Assembly: GCA_031290055.1 (NCBI GenBank)
Contig: JAITOH010000084.1
Span: 1 to 6,980, forward strand
DNA length: 6,980 nucleotides
Origin: Endomicrobium sp.
GTDB lineage: Bacteria > Elusimicrobiota > Endomicrobiia > Endomicrobiales > Endomicrobiaceae
Reading direction: 5' to 3'
The notes under the pieces were generated by a model. The model worked only from the letters and a program-made list of their open reading frames with translations, had not been told where the DNA came from and made no database searches. The position numbers were made by a program, and so were the translations under genes. Of the stretch, positions 5,523 to 6,980 are shown piece by piece; positions within the stretch are counted from its first letter, which is position 1; each line of letters begins with the position of its first letter.

Positions 5523-5549
5523 AAAGGTCTACTTGTGTATTTTGAATGA
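5523..5549 (+). promoter_or_regulatory. Possible translational-coupling leader before rfaE1
   Basis: AAAGG (5523-5527) lies 18 bases before the rfaE1 ATG (5546), too far to serve it directly. It is well spaced (seven bases) for a GTG at 5535 that would read four codons and stop at TGA 5547-5549, overlapping the rfaE1 start as ATGA. An in-frame TGA at 5543-5545 excludes any longer rfaE1 start. Ribosomes could reach rfaE1 by reinitiation, or the arrangement may be accidental. Confidence 0.3.
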
Positions 5550-6562
5550 AATTGAATCTCTTGAAACTAATCCCTCTGTTTAAAAAGCAGACTATTTTGG
5601 TTGTTGGTGATACAATGATTGACAAGTTTGTATGGGGAAAGGTAAGTAGAATTTCGCCGGAAGCCCCTGTTCCTGTTTTGGAAGTTACAATGGAAACTGA
5701 AGTTCCAGGTGGGGCAGCAAACGTTGCAAGTAATGTAACTGCATTAGGTGCTAGGGTTTTTATTGTAACTGTAATTGGGGAAGATATAGCAGGAAAATCT
5801 TTAATTAGTATGTTTTCAAAAAGAAAAATTAATTCAAATTATTTGATTTTAGATTCATCTAGACCGACTATTGTAAAAACTAGGATTATCGCTGCAAGCC
5901 AACAAATTTTAAGAGTAGATAAAGAAGTAAAGGGGGTTTTTGGGCGTTTTATTGAGTTGAAAATCATAGCTAATATAGAAGAGCTTATACCTAAAGTGAA
6001 CGCTGTAATAATTTCTGATTACGGAAAAGGTATTTTGAGTTCTAAAGTCCTCAAAAAGACTATTTCACTTGCAAAAAACTATAGAGTTCCTATTACTGTA
6101 GATCCTAAAATCGATCACTTCAAAAAATATAAAAGAGTTACCCTTATAACTCCAAATGAAAAAGAAGCAATTGATGGGATGTCTGCAAGAAATGTAAAGA
6201 CAGATGAAGATGCAATAGTTCTTGGCAAAAAAATTCTTAGAACTTTGTGTTCTGATTCTGTGCTTATTACACGTGGTGAAAAAGGAATGGTTCTTTTTCA
6301 ATCTAATAACAAAGTTGTAAATATTCCAACAAGAGCCAAAGAAGTTTATGATGTTACGGGTGCAGGGGATACTGTTATCTCTGCGATGACTTTGGCATTA
6401 GCTGCAAAAGCTGATTTTATAAGCGCTGCAGAGATTGCAAATTTTGCAGCGGGTATAGTTGTTGGTAAACTGGGAACTGCGACTATAAATCTTCAAGAAC
6501 TAAAAAAAACGATAACGGATTTTTATACTGTTAACAAACTACCCCATGAAAAAACAAATTAA
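5546..6562 (+). CDS. rfaE1: D-glycero-beta-D-manno-heptose-7-phosphate kinase (RfaE domain I, HldA type), 338 aa
   Basis: This PfkB-family sugar kinase uses ATP to make heptose 1,7-bisphosphate in the ADP-heptose pathway, in the cytoplasm. Seen: VVGDTMIDKFVWG (19-31) and SRISPEAPVPV (34-44), typical of RfaE; the first PfkB motif GGAANVASNVTALG (55-68); SDYGKG (157-162); VDPK (185-188); TPNEKE (202-207); TRGEKGM (242-248); and the second PfkB motif DVTGAGDT (269-276) with catalytic-base Asp275. It ends after the kinase domain, whereas E. coli HldE (477 aa) carries a fused C-terminal adenylyltransferase. Here that step needs a separate HldC. The ATG at 5546 follows an in-frame TGA and fits the family N-terminus, but has no proper Shine-Dalgarno sequence. 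It sits in an operon between hldD and kdsB. An ADP-heptose role fits far better than another sugar kinase, given the neighbours. Confidence 0.93.
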   Translation: MKLNLLKLIPLFKKQTILVVGDTMIDKFVWGKVSRISPEAPVPVLEVTMETEVPGGAANVASNVTALGARVFIVTVIGEDIAGKSLISMFSKRKINSNYLILDSSRPTIVKTRIIAASQQILRVDKEVKGVFGRFIELKIIANIEELIPKVNAVIISDYGKGILSSKVLKKTISLAKNYRVPITVDPKIDHFKKYKRVTLITPNEKEAIDGMSARNVKTDEDAIVLGKKILRTLCSDSVLITRGEKGMVLFQSNNKVVNIPTRAKEVYDVTGAGDTVISAMTLALAAKADFISAAEIANFAAGIVVGKLGTATINLQELKKTITDFYTVNKLPHEKTN

Positions 6563-6566
6563 AAAG

Positions 6567-6980
6567 ATGAAAACAGCTGTAATTATACCTTCAAGATATG
6601 CTTCAAGCAGACTTCCAGGAAAACCCCTTGTGTTAATAAAGGGTAAGCCTCTTTTGCAATACACTGTAGAAAGGGTTATGAGTTGCAAAAGGGTTGACTT
6701 TATAGCTGTTGCAACTGATGACAGACGTGTCTGTAATATAGTAAAAAGTTTGGGGTTTAATGTTTTTATGACTCCGGTAAATTGTAGGAGTGGTACAGAT
6801 AGAGTTGCTTTTTTAGCTTTAAATTTTTTAAGTGATTATGAAGTTTTTATTAATGTGCAGGGTGATGAACCGTTAATAGATCCTGAACTTATAGATACAC
6901 TGATAGTTTTAATTAAAAATAATAAATCTTTGGAATATGTAACGGCTGCTTTCCCAATAGGAGAAGAAAGTGCTATAAAA
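6567..6980 (+). CDS. kdsB: CMP-KDO synthetase KdsB, N-terminal 138 codons (cut by window edge)
   Basis: 3-deoxy-manno-octulosonate cytidylyltransferase couples KDO to CMP from CTP, activating it for transfer to lipid A. Seen: the nucleotide-binding IPSRYASSRLPGKPL (7-21), VATDDRRV (48-55), CRSGTDRV (73-80) and NVQGDEPLID (96-105), where Asp100 is the family's Mg2+ ligand. These are diagnostic of KdsB. About 110 residues should lie beyond the right edge. Two starts are possible. ATG 6567, four bases after the rfaE1 stop, gives MKTAVIIPSR, the usual KdsB N-terminus, and is preferred. ATG 6546 adds seven residues (MKKQIKK) and overlaps rfaE1 by 17 bases. Neither has a clear Shine-Dalgarno sequence, so translation is probably coupled to rfaE1. 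Confidence 0.95.
   Translation, partial: MKTAVIIPSRYASSRLPGKPLVLIKGKPLLQYTVERVMSCKRVDFIAVATDDRRVCNIVKSLGFNVFMTPVNCRSGTDRVAFLALNFLSDYEVFINVQGDEPLIDPELIDTLIVLIKNNKSLEYVTAAFPIGEESAIK

Noticed and set aside
6065..6301. Minus-strand open frame of 78 codons
   Set aside because: It lies wholly opposite rfaE1, and its composition (Phe, Ile, Asn, Cys rich) is that of an antisense shadow.
1..6980. Search for tRNA, rRNA, CRISPR repeats, transposase, phage, toxin-antitoxin and defence genes
   Set aside because: No T-loop-like motifs in a tRNA setting, no regularly spaced repeats and no such protein motifs were seen in any open frame.

Overview
The window reads as chromosome of an AT-rich, diderm (LPS-making) bacterium. 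Three genes at the right end make the heptose and KDO of the LPS inner core, and the left half carries a probable lipoprotein. The remaining genes are housekeeping: NAD synthesis, cell division and a translational GTPase. About 26% of the window (roughly 1,850 of 6,980 bases, by adding up the gaps) has no convincing gene. Several gaps hold stop-interrupted stretches that look faintly protein-like. Together with the low GC this suggests a shrinking, host-associated genome. An Endomicrobium-like (Elusimicrobia) endosymbiont would fit, but that is a guess from general character, not from a diagnostic marker.

Layout from left to right: (1) 1-243, minus strand, the first 81 codons of nadA (quinolinate synthase), with a plausible promoter at 299-328. 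(2) 244-921, a 678-base gap with a small hairpin and possible gene debris. (3) 922-1329, plus strand, a 135-aa uncharacterised lipoprotein. (4) 1330-1730, a 401-base gap with possible debris and the putative ftsB promoter. (5) 1731-2036, plus strand, an FtsB/DivIC-family cell-division protein. (6) 2037-2454, a 418-base gap between convergent genes, with a nested inverted repeat just after ftsB. (7) 2455-4236, minus strand, typA/bipA. (8) 4237-4522, a divergent control region with an inverted repeat on the typA side and a near-consensus sigma70 promoter on the other. (9) 4523-6980, plus strand, an LPS-core operon hldD - rfaE1 (heptose kinase) - kdsB, the last gene cut by the window edge.

The operon is coherent. 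RfaE1 phosphorylates D-glycero-D-manno-heptose 7-phosphate at C1. After dephosphorylation and ADP transfer by enzymes not in this window, HldD epimerises the ADP-heptose to the L,D form. KdsB activates KDO as CMP-KDO. Both sugars go into the inner core of LPS. The kinase has no adenylyltransferase domain, so a separate HldC-type enzyme is expected elsewhere.

I found no tRNA, rRNA, CRISPR array, insertion sequence, phage or defence gene, and no convincing new system. The points most worth a second look are a serine in the G4 motif of TypA (SKMD for NKxD), possible leaderless or non-Shine-Dalgarno starts on several genes, a tiny ORF overlapping the rfaE1 start, three structured inverted repeats in the gaps, and the candidate pseudogene debris.
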